Both the position numbers and the translations under genes were made by a program. A DNA stretch of 64,000 nt from Cruorifilaria tuberocauda. Lineage: Eukaryota > Nematoda > Chromadorea > Rhabditida > Onchocercidae. Positions within the stretch are counted from its first letter, which is position 1, and each line of letters starts with the position of its first letter. The DNA is taken from the NCBI GenBank assembly GCA_013365365.1, contig JABVXU010000027.1, positions 186,001-250,000 of the forward strand, read 5' to 3'. Of this stretch, positions 43,187-59,214 are shown piece by piece. A model generated the notes under the pieces. The model was not told the origin of the DNA. It saw only the letters and a program-made list of their open reading frames with translations, and ran no database searches.

Positions 43187-44245
43187 TTTTTTTTTCACTA
43201 TTAAAAAATTGTAAGTGTACACTATTTATTGGAGAACTTCTAAAAAAAATAAAAATGTCAAGAAATTTCATTTTTTCAGAAAATAAAAGAGGATGTTTCG
43301 TATCGATATTTTGAAATGAAATGTTTAATTTTCCACTACCGTAATAGTCTATGATGTACTTAGATTAGAAATTACATCAAAATATTTGACGATACACTAA
43401 TAAATCAAATATAGTGAGTTTTTTGATTGATTTGTTAAGAGATGGTTCTTCGGTTACATTTTTTGTAAAAAAATATTTTTTTCGCTATATGGCGATGACG
43501 TTTTTTTGTTTTTGACAATTATCTAATGTTTTGGCATTGATTCTCATCTTTTCTGATTTTTTCATTATACATTTCATACACGTTGCAGAACCTATCAGCA
43601 GGAAACCTTAGATATCGCTTTCATTTTTAATAATTTAATTTTTTTGAAAAGAAGCAAAAAAACCACCATGTTTTACTTTTCAATTCTGGTTTTATTGAAT
43701 TTCAAATATTTTTATTACTTGAACTTTTTTTGATGTTTTGATTAGTTGCTGTGTTAGATATAATTACTTCGAAAAGGTCTACGAAACGCTCCCTTTGATT
43801 TATGTTGAATTTATCTATTATTTTCTTCTTTTGTTTATAGATCATTGAATAAACAGCTGCAATAATTTATTTATTTGAAACGACAAAACATTTTAAGTAA
43901 TGATGGATACTTGTACATCAATTAACAATGAAATGAATGTCGTTAATTACATAAAAATATCAGGATTCCTGGTTAAGATGTTATAGGTTAGATATGAATG
44001 AGGCGGGTTGTTAGAACATTGCGAACCAGCTTTTGACACTTTCCAGTTCCGAAATTCGGGAATTTTGTTTGTTTTGCAAACTCTCTCAACCAGTTGTGTT
44101 AAGTACATTTTAATATTAGAGTGTATTGTATGACCATATGTTCAGTTTAATCATCCAGAGCTGTCACTGAATTCATAATGTCGCTTTTTTGTAAATATTT
44201 TAAAACATGTTTGCATAATTTGCAAGATTTGCGTTTTAGCGAACA
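43187..44245. other. Intergenic region between GET4 and peroxiredoxin 6
   Basis: GET4 3' UTR with an AATAAA-type signal near 43247, then upstream sequence of the peroxiredoxin gene ending in a GCGTTTTAG acceptor six bases before its ATG. No other gene seen. Confidence 0.5.
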
Positions 44246-46237
44246 ATGTCAAAGGGTATCTTGCTGGGTGACAAGTTTCCAGATTTCCAAGCCGAGACAA
44301 GTGAATACTTTATTTCGAGTTTCCATGATTGGATTGGACAAGAGTACGTGTTTATAGTATGTAGTTCCATGGTAGCGCTTAAAACGATAATGTGAGATAT
44401 TTCACAGTTGTAGTTGAGCCGATATCTCGTGTATTCCTACACAATTTCTTATATGTTATTGTAAGTTACACTTAGATTTGGTTGAAGTAAAAACGGATCA
44501 GAGTAATCTTGCCACAACTAGTTTAATGTTCTTTATTTCATCATTTTTGTTCGCTGTCTCAAGTGGTTCAAGTTAGTTCAAAATGTTATTAATCTGTACT
44601 CTTCTTCTTCGAAGGTTAGAATTGCAGCAGCTGGGCAATACTTTTTTCCCATCCACGAGATTTCACTCCAGTATGCACTACAGAACTTGCCAGATTAGTT
44701 CAACTAGCACCGGAATTCAAGAAACGAAATGTAAAGCTAATTGGCTTAAGTTGTGACTCGGTACAATCACATCGTGAATGGGCTACTGATATCATCGGAC
44801 TGTGTAAAATGAAATGTGGCGATTGCGACACCAACTGTTCAGGTGATTTATACTTCTGACATTACTTCCCATTATTAAGTACTAAAAATTCCCATATTAT
44901 CTGAAATATGATCACCACCAATGGTAATTTCAGAATCCTTCACTATCCTTCTAGCTTCTCTTAACATTAATTTGCTACTTTTCAGGAAACAAGTTACCAT
45001 TTCCGATAATAGCAGATGAGAATCGTTTTCTAGCCACCAAACTGGGAATGATAGATCCGGAGGAGCGTGATGAAAAAGGCGCTGCATTAACGGCCCGTTG
45101 TGTTAGTTTATCATATTCCTTAAAATCTTTTTTCATAAGTTTCTGTTATGCAAAAAAAGAGTTTAAGCTATGTTTTAGTCAATGTTGATTCACTAAAGAA
45201 TATATAGTTTTTAAAGAAAGAGATGCTTGAAAATCCAAGAACTTACACGAAGTTCCTAATATATTTCTTGTAGCTGTTCGTAATTGGACCTGAGAAAACG
45301 TTGAAACTTTCCATCTTGTACCCTGCAACAACGGGACGAAATTTTGAGTATGTGAAATTTTGAAAATTTTTGCGAATCATTAATATGACTTGATAAAAAT
45401 GAAATTCATCCGCCATTTTTTTCTCTCTTCGAACTTCTTGGCGTGTTCATTGTTGCTTCCTTTAATTATTCAAGTTTCAAAATAATTTTTTTTCAAAGGA
45501 ACGCACATATTTTAAAATTCTTGAATTATTCCAATTCTAATTAAAGTTGGAAATTTTCAAGAATTGTGAGATTGGTTTAAACAGAATTAGAATTAGTCCT
45601 GCACAGCATGCCATATAAAGCTATATTACCATATAACATTTCAATAGAGTGAGTAAGCTTCGGGAACAGTGAAAACTATTCATGTGATATTTGATGGATT
45701 ATGTTTCAGTCACTATAGTAATTTTTTGAAATAATAATACACATACTAATGTTTCAAAAAGCATGAAACATTGAATATCTTAAGTTCCGGGGCGATTAGA
45801 AATGAGCAAATAAAAGTTATATTATTATCCTACGTATGTTGCAGTGAGATCCTGCGTGTTGTTGATTCACTTCAACTTACAGCAGTTAAACAAGTAGCAA
45901 CACCTGTCGATTGGAAGGTAAGTATTTGTACAGATGATGAAATGGAAGAATAACCTTTCCAATTGACGTTGATGAATTTTGTATTGGTTAAAAATTTTCA
46001 AGCAAAAATACATAGTATAGAATGCTATCGATTAATTTTGAGCTTAAAAGTTTTGAAAGTATTATCATTACTTCTACGGTTACTTACTATTTAATTTTTT
46101 AATAGAACGGTGATGACTGCATTGTGATACCGACGATTGATGACAACGAGGCAAAGAAGTTGTTTGGTGAGAAAATAAACACTGTTAAATTGCCGTCTGG
46201 AAAACGTTACCTTCGCATAGTTGCATATCCAAAATAA
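44246..46237 (+). CDS. prdx-6: Peroxiredoxin 6 (1-Cys type), 6 exons, 235 aa
   Basis: Thiol peroxidase reducing H2O2 and lipid hydroperoxides with one catalytic cysteine. Exons 44246-44343, 44628-44842, 44986-45101, 45274-45347, 45845-45917, 46106-46237; 708 nt in frame. [12 protein letters not shown] carries the peroxidatic Cys49 with His41 and the PxxxT/SxxC context. Later family motifs are [42 protein letters not shown] and ATPVDWK. No resolving cysteine motif of the 2-Cys type is seen, and there is no signal peptide, so it is likely cytosolic. Mammalian PRDX6 has GDSWG, which supports a phospholipase activity; here the segment reads GQDSWA, so the GxSxG pattern is lost. The start follows a GTTTTAG trans-splice-type acceptor. 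It closely resembles filarial 1-Cys peroxiredoxins as I remember them. Confidence 0.96.
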
Positions 46238-47385
46238 AAGCACATCGCTGGATGTATTTTTAATTTTTTTTTAAATCTCACTTCATTACTTCCATATCTC
46301 TCATGACGTATCTCTCCACAAATATTGTGAGATCATGATCGCTAAAGCTTTAAAAATGATATTCGTGATGTTAAAATGTTTTTCTCATATTCATCTTTTT
46401 TAATCCCTTCCTCAGTTTCAACATTCTTTTTTATAAGCCAAAAAGGAAAGTCTTTTTAATATTACGGATACCATTTGAGATTCGCAATTTTCACCTGTAA
46501 ATGATCTTGATTATGTCGGCGAGATTATTTTGTGATAGTGAATTTCGACTTTCTAACTTTCATTATTTTCTCTCATTTCCGGACATTCTTACTAAAGAAT
46601 TTATTTACTTCGGGAAATCCATCTGTTTTAGTCAATTATTAATGCATGAAATTTGTTTCATTCAATCGTTCTTCATAAAATTTTTGGAAATTGTGATAGT
46701 CAACGTGAGCGGCATGAAGAGCAACTGTTGTGGCTACATTGTCATACTCCGCATCATTTCCACTCACAGGAAATTAAATTAGTGACGCCGAGGTGTAATG
46801 TTGTCCCGCTACCCTTCCGAATGTACTCTATTGCGGAATCACCTCACACATATATGATATGAGTCACATAAAATTCACTTCCTTCAACCTAACCGATTGA
46901 TCCTGAATTTCTCTCTTTCGGCTAACAATGGCTTAAAAAGGTCTGAACTAACGAAAGAGAGAGATTTTTCGGAGTATTGCATACTGCTTCCGGCCAAGGG
47001 AAAATGAACCCGAAATGATTAAGTGACAAAATTTCATAGTTATTGAAGAGTGATGAATAAAGAAGTGTACGACATCTATATTCCAAAATTTTTGCGTTTC
47101 CACTCACCATGACATATTGCGTATTAAGATCTCAATTATTAACTCGTTATACAACTATACATAATAGCAATGCTTTCTCCCTTAGGACTGCAAAGTTTTC
47201 ATCATTGTACTGTTTTAAGGAACAGCAGAAAAGATAGATTTATTCGAAAAAATACCTTCATTGATAATAAAAAAATTATAAATTGATGAAAACCAGTTTT
47301 ACAATTTCCCGAAGTGAAGCAAAAACAGATAACTAGAAAAAAACAAGGAAAAGATAATTAAAAAAATATTAAGTTGCTCTACCAC
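46238..47385. other. Intergenic region between convergent peroxiredoxin and GST genes
   Basis: About 1.1 kb with the 3' UTRs of the two converging genes. Part of it (46690-46900) is less A+T-rich, with overlapping open frames but no splice signals or recognisable motifs, so nothing is called. Confidence 0.45.
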
Positions 47386-49099
<1,714 letters not shown>

Positions 49100-51807
49100 T
49101 GTTCAATGATGCCACTCTTTAACTGAAAATATTCTTGGAATAACATATAAATAAATAACATGATAAAAACTTTCGGCAAAAAGTTCATATATAGCTAAAC
49201 TCTCGTTATCATCTCATCAATGATCTCATCGTCTATCATCTCGAGATCTTTTAGTTAAACCGATTTGATTCTTATGACTTCATTGATACTGAAGCACTAA
49301 TGCCGCTGCCAAGTGAATAAAATTCGAGTGCAAAAAAACAACACTGTCATTTCACTTGTTCATAATCAAACACTCAAAGAGTGGCAACAATAGAAGCAGC
49401 ACCATGGGCAAATCCAGTTTTAACATACAGTTCCTTTAGGAACAAATAAAATGTTAGAGAAACAAACTAATCGCTGTTTCTCACTACTCTTCATCACTCC
49501 TCCCCTCACTTTTCCTATTATTTGGGAAATTTGTATAATTTGAAGAATGCCCATTTATTCTTATGAAAAAGGGAAAGATCAAATTAAAACATTCGTTGCC
49601 GAATTATCACATGGCATTATCAATACTCCTTCCGAACAGGTATAATGAACATGAGAAATCAGGACAGATGTTCCGCTTTATATAGAACTTTCTTCAACTA
49701 ATCGATAACATAGTTTGTGAACCACATTTCTATTTTTCACTAATATCTCTCGTTCTCGGAGAAAAGATGGAAGGGAAACGGAAGGCGAGACTGAATGATG
49801 TTCGCAGGTAAATGCATCCATCAGTGGACAAGAAACGAGATAAATTTGTAAATTTAAATTTCCGAGGAACAAAATGTATACGTCTGTAAATATCTCTATG
49901 TCTGTGTATTAGCAACTGCTTCTTAAATTTGTCCGAGAAGTTGATTCACAAATACCTTTATTTCATTGAGGGAATTAAAATGTGATAATGGATGGAGGAT
50001 GGAAACATCCAAGATGTGCCGTCTGTAAGATGCATGAGTTACAGAATTGCAATAGATGCAGATTGATCTCGGAAAGATACCCGGCGTTCTGTGCTTCAAC
50101 CTGAGAGATTAAAGGAAGTTCTTTTCTCGATCACTTGAAAGGAGGAAAGAAGAAAGGCCTGATCTTAATCTGAAGCTATCCGATATGTCGGTTGCTATGT
50201 GTTTATTGTACGTATCTCTCTGACTGTGTATGTCCTCTTCGGCCTAAGGAATTTTTCTCTCGCTATAGAGCTGCAATAGGAAACAAGTTCGAAAAAGAAA
50301 TGAGGAGATGACAAGAGTGATAGGCTACGAGGGAAGGTGACTTTGAATTGTTTACGGGTTGGCTTACGTGTCCGAAGACTGTGTATACATCATATGAGTG
50401 CTTGTTTGCGTGATCTTTTTCTCTTGCGAAAAATATTCGTTAGGTGGCTCTTCCGTGTGTTACACAATTTGGATCAATAGATAAGTAATCTGTCTGGCAA
50501 GTCTGTCATATTTCCTTACATTTCTAGTAACAGTAAATGACTTCTGTAGATAGGCTAATAATGCAAAAGTACGATATGTTATTGCGAAATTTACTTTAAA
50601 TGCTACTGATATATACAGTGATGGAATGAATTAATGCCATAGCTGTTTAAAAAAACTTTCATCTTTTCTTTCTCATCAACTAAACTTATTCCATTTGCAC
50701 CGCTCAATCAACGTAACAAATTCACTGAGCGTGTCTGCTTGCTTAGCTTTCAAGGGCCGTTTATACGAAACCATTTATGAGATCGTAAATTTAACACACT
50801 TGAATATTGCTTAATGGATTGCCTTATGAAGGAATGAACGAAATAAGGGAGGCTTGTAATTAGCCTTCTTGAATTTGAAAAATCTGAATCTGACTCGAGT
50901 AACAATTAGAAGCATATATCAATGTTTGTACAGCAAAGAGAAATACTTTGAAAAAAGATGCAAGGTGGCGGATCTATTTGTCTAAAATATCTAAAATCGA
51001 TCAGTGCGAACGCTTCAGACTGTTCCTTGAAATAACTTCTCGTTTTCTCTTAATTGATTGTTCTCAGCAAAAATGTTTGTGTATTGTTTTTATGAATCGC
51101 TAGGATTTGCATTATTTTGGAGTAGGGCTACTGAATATTGATAGATGACAAATTGGCTGGATGATGATGGTCTTTTGTAGTTGCCAAACTCTCCTGCTAA
51201 GATTAATCTCTAAAAATGAGACTGTATTGCTCGGATTATGTTGAGACGCGTTTTAATCAAATCTCTGAGTGGTCTTTGTCTGCAATACCCCTTAAACATA
51301 GTGATGTTTCTTTGATTCATGGATTCATCTAATTACTCAGTTCACTGTATTTTCCTATCAGGTGCTCGGACGAAATCTATAACGAAATCTACGCATGTAA
51401 ATCGTTTTCGGTTGATTATGTTTCAAAGTTTTATTCTCAGATTTTATGATCGCTTATATTTATCGCATTACCAGTAAAAGTGGAACTGATTTGTTCTTGG
51501 TATATCCTTTTATGACTGAAAAAATTTAACTTATCTTTTCACAGTAATTTATCTTGTGTTAATTGATGTGTGGATGGTACGCTTAATCAAATCTTTGAAT
51601 TGTTGAGTATCGAATGTAACAGTCTTGATGTTTTTCATAATTTTCGTTCGTTTGTGAACAGATTTCATGGAATGTTGAATATCATTCATTAATTATGATA
51701 TGTTTCTCTTAGTTGATTTTTACCATCATTCAATTTATGCATTTTCAGGTCTCATCGTTTGTTTTTTGTTATACAAAGACTTTCATAAATTTCACAATTC
51801 TAAAAAA
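49100..51807. other. Gene-poor region between divergent GST and importin genes
   Basis: About 2.7 kb holding the promoters of GST (minus) and importin-5 (plus). A slightly less A+T-rich part (49690-50350) has a 38-codon Cys-rich frame at 49988 (listed separately). An ATTTTCAG site about 60 bases before the importin ATG may be its trans-splice acceptor. Confidence 0.45.
49988..50104 (+). pseudogene. Short Cys-rich frame resembling a collapsed DM domain (speculative)
   Basis: ATG to TGA, 38 aa, containing HPRCAVCKMH, then NCNRCRLISER. This recalls the start (PKCARCRNH) and end (CxCxKCxLIAERQ) of the DM DNA-binding domain, but the middle, with KGHK and further zinc ligands, is absent. It may be a decayed fragment or chance. 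No splice sites suggest that the missing part is nearby. Confidence 0.15.
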
Positions 51808-54800
51808 ATGACCAGTTTGCAAGATTTCAATAACATAATCACTCGTATGCTTTCTCCTGAAAATGAAACGAGGAAAGAAGCGGAAAAACAGTATGACCAA
51901 ATGGATTTGTTAGCAAAGACTCATCTTTTGTTTCAATTATTTATGGATCAAGATGCTGGTATTGAGGTATGGCTCAGCGTATGTTTCCTTCTGCAATCCG
52001 TAGAAATCCGTAGAAAGGATTTACCGGAAATTCAGTCATAGCTTGAAATATGATAGAGAAAAAAATAGTGTACTACTGTTTTCATTCAGTTTCAAGATTC
52101 ACATGGTAATTAGTCTATTGGGTGGATGGGATTCTAATAAAAGATAAGTGCAGAATAATATTTTATCCCTTCTTAGTTATTGCATGTGCATCGTGCAATC
52201 CTGATGCTGTGTCGGGAATAGTCATTTTGCTCTATAGATTGCATCCATAATGTAAATTTTATAGAAAAAAAATATTTTTTAATGAGATTGGATATTCGAG
52301 TATGTTTCATCCTATATATCCTTAATTTCCAGACACGGTCATTGTGTCTTGTGTTAATGCGAAGAATTCTGTCAAATCAGTGGGATGATGTATGGCCTGT
52401 GTGGTCTGTGGAAAATCAGCAACAGTTTTGCGAACAGATTTTAAAATCAGCAACTGAAGAGCAGAATGTCGTGCTACGGAAACGCTTGACCGACGTCATT
52501 GCTGAAGTTGCCCGGTCTACTATTGGTGCTTAAATTTTTTTTATTTTTTCAAATTTCCTTTTTTAAACGAAAACTTTCAGCATTTTGGGTGTAGTTTATC
52601 GAAGCACTTCAGAAAAGGTAAATTTCAAAAGGCAATTGGATTAATTCCAGACTCCCGAAGCATCTTGCTAAATACATTTTAAAAATGTTTCATATATTTT
52701 TTTTTTCATTTGAGACTAAGGTGATTTTTGATTAGGATTCCGGATGCTGTTGTTTATGATATCTGTTTTTAACTCTTTGACAAAGCATTCAGAAAGGAAT
52801 TTTAGACAGCGAAACAGGGCGTCAAACCTGGTCAGGTGTTGTTCAGTTTTTGGAATTATGTGCTTCTTCAGATGATGCCGTGTTACGCGAAACAGGCATG
52901 ATTTTACTGGAGTGAGTTGATTACATCTCTTTATAGGCCATAATTACATGTTCATTCTTAGATGTGTTTTTCATTCGCCACGTTTTGTCATTTTTTAATA
53001 AAAAATCGTAGATTTTGATTACATATTCAAGACGTATTTTATAAGATCGTAATAATGCTACTTTTTATATTTTTGTTCCGAAATTGGTACACATTTAATG
53101 AATATATTTTACAGGAATGTTCCATCTGTTTTTGGGTGTGATCAAGATCGATATCTTCCTGGAATTAAACAAATGTTCCAGTCATCGCTGCTTTACGGTA
53201 GCAAAGGATCTGTTAGGACTGCTGCGGTACGCGCATATGTTGCTTTCATGTGTGAAAATGAAGAAGATGACAGAGCTATCAAATCACTTTCCGACCAAGT
53301 GCCTGCAGTTATCCAGGTGAACTTGAAGTTTTTCATGTAATTTTCTGAATTCTCTACCTTCTTGATTTGATTAAAAATATCAGATCGTCATTTTCATCCA
53401 CTGTTTTCGTATTCGTTCAATCTTCTGGACAATTTATGATGTCAAAAAGTGGATGTTGCAGGTATGTCAGCATGTAGTAGCTACGGAAGACGACGATGAT
53501 GTACCATTGCAATGCTTGGGAGATCTTGCAACGAGTGTTCCGAAAACTCTGCAGCCATACCTAAATCAAGTATTCACACTCTGCACATCGGTAATACTTT
53601 CCCTATTTGTTTATCAGTTCAAATCACGCAAGTTATTCTTGGTGAGATACAGAAGCTTCGTTACTCAGCGTCTACCTGTGAGAGAAGCTGAATTGAATAA
53701 CTAAACTAATACAGATATACTAAATCTTCGTTGCACTGCCGTAGATTTTTCTTGACTAATCGATTATGAAATATTTTGCGTCACTCTTTAAAAGAATAAG
53801 TGATGCATTTCTTTGCAGGTACATACGCATTGAATTTTCATTTCGCTTCAATTATATAATTGTGAACTAGCAAATTTAACTACCAATTTTTCTCTACTTC
53901 CAGACGGTCGCAGATATGCAAAAGGATGATTCATATCGGCACAGTGCGCTCGAAGTGATGGTGTCCTTGTGTGAGAATGCTGCTGGTATGGTCAAGAAGA
54001 AAGCATCACCTTACATTCAACCATTATGTAAGTTTAGTGATCGTTATACCTATTGTACTAGTTTATTTTCTTGCAGACATTTTTTGAAATGATGAATTTT
54101 ATGGAACTCGTTCTTCGATGACTAGATATGTAATTTGAAGGCTTTAATAAACGACTTATTTCAGTAGAACGCTGTCTAGATCTAATGACTGAACTTGATG
54201 ATGACACAGAGGAATGGTTAAACTGCGATAATGCTGATGAAGATAATGGGGAGGAGTATGTTTCTTTTTTCTTGATGAACTATGCATTACCGACATTACT
54301 AGGACTCAGAATCAGTATTAAAAAATACATAATTCCCATTTAATTAAATTAATATTTAGCAATGCCGGCATTGGGGAGTCATCATTGGATCGTATATCGT
54401 GCAGCTTGGGAGGCAAATGTGTGTTGAATTCATTTTTGCATATTGTGCCACGCATGATGCAAGATGGTTCATTTTTCATATTATTTCTTAAATCCGCTTT
54501 AATTGATCCTTATTTTGGAACCTTCTCTTTACCATACTGTTTGCTGTGAAAAATTAGCAAGCTTTCAGTTGAAAATTGGAAAAATCGACACGCAGCGATT
54601 ATGGGAATTTCTACCGTTGGAGAAGGTTGTAAACGTCAAATGGAACCAATTATCGAAGATATAGTTAATAATGTTCTACCATTTTTGGGAGACTCTGTAA
54701 GTCAAATTCTAAATTCTTTCTTTTGGAATTTTTCCGGATTTTTCTTAGATTACTTTTGGATTAACTAATTTTCAGCATCCTCGTGTACGATATGCAGCTT

Positions 54801-57800
54801 GTAACGCATTAGGACAAATGTCAAGCGATTTTTCACCGACGCTTCAAAAGAAATGCCATGAGAAGGTTAATTTAATTCTAAATTTCGAACTTATTGATCT
54901 TTTTTTATATCTGTTGGAAATTTAACTATTTTTTTATAATGGATCGTTACATGACATTCGAAGCAAAGATATTCCACTATTCACACAAATTTTAGGTTGT
55001 CAATGGTTTATGCACACTACTGATCGACTTGAATTGTCCACGCGTTGCTGCTCATGCTGGAGCTGCACTTGTCAACTTTAGTGAAGATTGTCCAAAAAAT
55101 ATTATTGCAGTTTATCTCCCGCAAATAATGGAGAAATTGGAGTTTGTTCTGGATCAGACTTTCAAGCAGGTATCGGTTCTGATCCTTCAACCAATCTATT
55201 AGTAGATTCTAGATAGAACCCGTCAGGATTTGATAGTTTATTTAACTACTGGGATCTCATCTTCAAGTATTCTTGAAATTTTTTAAGCTTCTGGAGCGTG
55301 GCAAGAAACTTGTGCTGGAACAGGTCATCACAACAATAGCGTCGGTTGCTGATGCTGCTCAAGACCAATTTATTGCTTTTTATGACAAGTTAATTTTATT
55401 AAAACAAATGGTTTTGAAAAATATATAATTATTAACAACATCTGTGACTGTGCTTCTTTCTTTCTGGTTCTTTTGTGATGAAGTTTAATTAAAGATTTAA
55501 GCTTCAATACCTTAATTAAAATCAAAAATTTTAAATTTTTTCAAGTTTAATGCCTCCGCTGAAGTATATTTTACAAAATTCGAATGTCGAAGAATTGAAT
55601 ACTCTTCGTGGGAAAACTATTGAATGTATATCTTTGATCGGATTGGCGGTAGGGAAGGAGAAGGTTTGTCCTTTTTTGTTTTACTTTTGGTTCATTTCAT
55701 GTTTATCTGTTTATAATTTTTTTTCAAATTTGTTAAAGCAATCATTAGTTTTTTTCATGTTTTATTTGCAGTTTGCTAAAGATGCGAATGAAATCATGCA
55801 AATGTTATTGGCCAATCAGGCTCAGTTCGAGCATATTTCAACGGATGATCCACAAGTGTGTAAATTGTTTTATTTAGTTAAATTAGTTTCAGATCCACTT
55901 ATATCAGAGTCTTGATTAATTACTTCCCTTTTCTTAACTATAATTTTAACCGAATTTTGAAGTAAGATGCATATTCCATTTTAGTTTCCCAAATCTCACT
56001 TCGTCTCAAATCTTTACTGCTTCATTTTATTTTCTTGATTTAGTTTTGATAAAAATTATTTTGGTGATTATTTTAACCTTTTTTAGGTTTCTTACATGAT
56101 CAGCGCTTGGGCTCGGATATGTAAGATTCTTGGTGAAGAATTTGCTGCTTTTTTACCACTAGTAATGCCTCCAGTATTACGAGCTGCATCAATCAAGCCT
56201 GACGTCACGCTTATGAATGATGAAGATATCAGTAGTCAAGAGGAGGATCCGGATTGGAATTTTGTTCCCCTGGGAGACCAGAAGATGTTCGGTAAGGTAG
56301 TCTTTTTTCAAGTTTTTCTTAGTTAATTTTTCCGATTATCGAAATAAGTGTTGCGAGTTTTTGATTACATAAACAGTTAGATTTTTTTCCTTTGAATCCT
56401 CTGTTATTTTTGAACGTTGACTTCAAAGCAAAGGAATTTCCAGGTATAAAAACAGCTGGATTGGAAGATAAAGCTACCGCTTGCGAAATGCTTGTATGCT
56501 ATGCTCGTGAACTTAAATCAGCATTCAATCCCTATATCGAGCCGGTTACTCAAATAATGCTTCCTCATCTTAAATTTATGTTTCATGATGGTTAGTAAAT
56601 ATCGCAATTTTTCCGCTTTTCGGATAAAATATCGCAAGATTTATTATGATCGAATAAAGCGTCGTAGTTCATTGACGTTTTTAGGAAATCGTTTGTTTTT
56701 CGCTTTTCACAAACTGACAGTATAGAATTGTTAAAGAAATATGCTTTACAATTTTTCTTTTTAAAAGGGATGTTGCAGCTGTGCGTTCTGCAGCAGCCGA
56801 CATTTTCCCATGTTTATTGGAGTGTGCCCGCGGTAGAGGTGATCAGTTCAGAATGCAGCTTTGGAATGCTGTCATATCAGCATACAAAGAAGCTATCGAT
56901 GGAGAGCATGATAAAGAAGTGCTAGCTGATCAACTTCATGGAATAGCACAATGCATTGAGGAATTGGGTCCATCACTGATTACACAGGAGCAGTTAGAAC
57001 TAGTCTTGGGTATCGTTAATCAGCAAATGGTCGAATATACTGAACGATATATAGAACGTGGAAAACATAAGGATGAAGATGATGATGATGAAGATGCAGC
57101 AGAAGTGCTTAATGATCAATTAGAAGAGGAATCAGGTGTACTGGCACGAATTTCAGATCTTATGCATTGCCTTTTTAAGGCATATGGCCAGAACTTTATT
57201 CCATATTTTGAAAGACTGGCTGATCATTTTATTCCGCTATTAGATATACGAAGACATTACAATGAAAGGCAATGGGCCATTTGCATATTTGACGATTTAA
57301 TTGAATATGGTGGTGAAGCAAGTATTAAATATCATTCATCTTTCTACGGTCCTATGCTTAATGCTCTTTCCGACGAATATCCGGAAGTTCGTCAAAGTGC
57401 TGCTTATGGATTTGGAATTATGGGACAGTACGGTGGGAATATTTATGCACAGACATGCGCAGGTAAACATATTATGACAATATTATGAAAACCAGGAAAA
57501 CTTCATTTTAAGTTAAAAATGAAGAAAAAAAGATTTTTATAACTTTAACTAAAAAGACGATTCAGTAAAAGTGGATGAAAACAAGAAAAAGAATAATTAT
57601 AAACGATAAATGAAGACTCGAGATAAGATGGTAGAATGTTTAACGTTTCAAATATTTGATGACTGAACATCGAAGTAGTAGATTGGAAAGTGTAGTTTTA
57701 ATTTTTGTAATCATAGATAACAAGTAAAAGGTTTAGTCAGTGACAATGGCCACAATAAAATCCTCTTCTCTAAAACAAGAAATGCTCAAAATTGAATACT

Positions 57801-59214
57801 GGATTTCTTTAGAGTGTTAAATTTTGTAGGCGCTTTACCGCATCTAGCAAATATGATTTCGAGAACGGATGCGAGATCTACCGAAGAAGCAAATGTAGCA
57901 ACTGAAAATGCTATCAGTGCTGTTGCTAAAATCCTTAAATATAATTCGTCGATGGTCGATGTGAATGCGGTATGTTTGGTTTATTGTTTTCTGTAGTTTG
58001 TTTTCCGTATTTTATGCATTACTTGGTGGGTTCTGATTCCAAAAATGTACAATGAATCTGAATTGCTTAGGTAAATTATTGTATTATTTGGTTATCGTAA
58101 ATTGAACTCATTGCTGTAATCGGCATTACTAATTTGACCCTTTTTCTAATTGTAGAAGTTATAGAGGGTTACAATCAATTCTTTAAAAATATAAACAACT
58201 AGGATGTCAAGCAAAATATCAGGTGGTTTCATAGCGCTTTTTTTGTTTGGATTAGGAACAATAAACTACTTTAGCGTTTCTGAGTATCGCCAACTTCTTT
58301 TTATTCACTCTACTACATTCTTTTATATATCAATAGGTCATACCGACGTTCCTGAGCTGGCTTCCTATTTGGGATGATCCAGATGAAGCACCGCATGTTT
58401 ACGGGTACTTTGCTGATCTTATTGAAAGGTAATTTTCTGTTTTAATTTGTTGTAAATTTTAGAGTGGTTTCGGAAATGCATAGAACTAATACTTTTGAAA
58501 AATGCATTTTTTTGCATATTTAGCATGAGATATTTCATGCTGCTGATATATTGTGTAATGAATTTCAAAAATAGCCCTAAAATTAATATCAGGAAAATTC
58601 TATAATTATCCAAGCTTATTGTATTTCAGTAACAATCCCTTAGTCTTGGGAGAAAATAATTCTAATCTTCCTCGAATATTAACCGTTATTGTGGAAGCTT
58701 TTGAGAAAGGAGCATTTGATGATACTACGGATAAAGATAATGTCAAACATCGTTTAATCAATATATTGAAATTCATGCAGGTACTATTCTTGAATTTGTT
58801 TTATCAACGATTTTCAAAGTTTCAATTTAATTTGACATTTATGTCTAGCCGATTTTCTTTTTACAAAAGGACTCCTCTAAAGAATGTAAATTGTACAAAA
58901 CTTTATATTGCTTATCAAATTTATATCTTTAGTCTTACCTATTTTGTTCTTCTTTGATTTGTTCTTCTGTCTGGATGATTAATCTCCACTCGCTTGACAC
59001 AGATAACAGTAACAAGAGTTGATATTTTTAGCTACTGACAATTTATGTTTATATTACTAAAATCAACCCAAATTGAGCGTGGAGAAAAACGGAGGTATAA
59101 ATTTGTGATTCAAAATCGTTTTTGCAGGCTGATAAAAATCTCTTTGAAGCTGTGGTTGGTGGCGCAGGCTTGAGCGATTCTCAAATGGCGACTTTACATC
59201 AATTAATAGCTTGA
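51808..59214 (+). CDS. imb-3: Importin-5 / karyopherin beta-3, 21 exons, 1103 aa
   Basis: Nuclear import receptor that carries ribosomal proteins, histones and other cargo through the pore and releases it on Ran-GTP. Exons: 51808-51966, 52333-52525, 52806-52911, 53115-53316, 53462-53590, 53904-54027, 54165-54255, 54360-54466, 54569-54696, 54776-54865, 54996-55169, 55288-55388, 55546-55663, 55772-55855, 56087-56291, 56444-56590, 56779-57462, 57830-57969, 58337-58428, 58630-58780, 59128-59214; 3312 nt in frame. HEAT-repeat landmarks follow the family: [117 protein letters not shown]. The acidic loop [16 protein letters not shown] precedes the conserved [14 protein letters not shown]. Length matches animal importin-5 (about 1100). 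Exon 9 uses a TTTCAG inside an apparent earlier acceptor (AATTAG), chosen because only it keeps the frame. Confidence 0.96.

Noticed and set aside
46501..46862. Overlapping open frames between peroxiredoxin 6 and GST
   Set aside because: Neither strand gives a recognisable motif or splice sites, and the frames overlap each other, as chance frames do.
52560..52620. TTTCAG-preceded stretch that could be an extra importin exon
   Set aside because: Exons 2 and 3 already join in phase and match the family without it.
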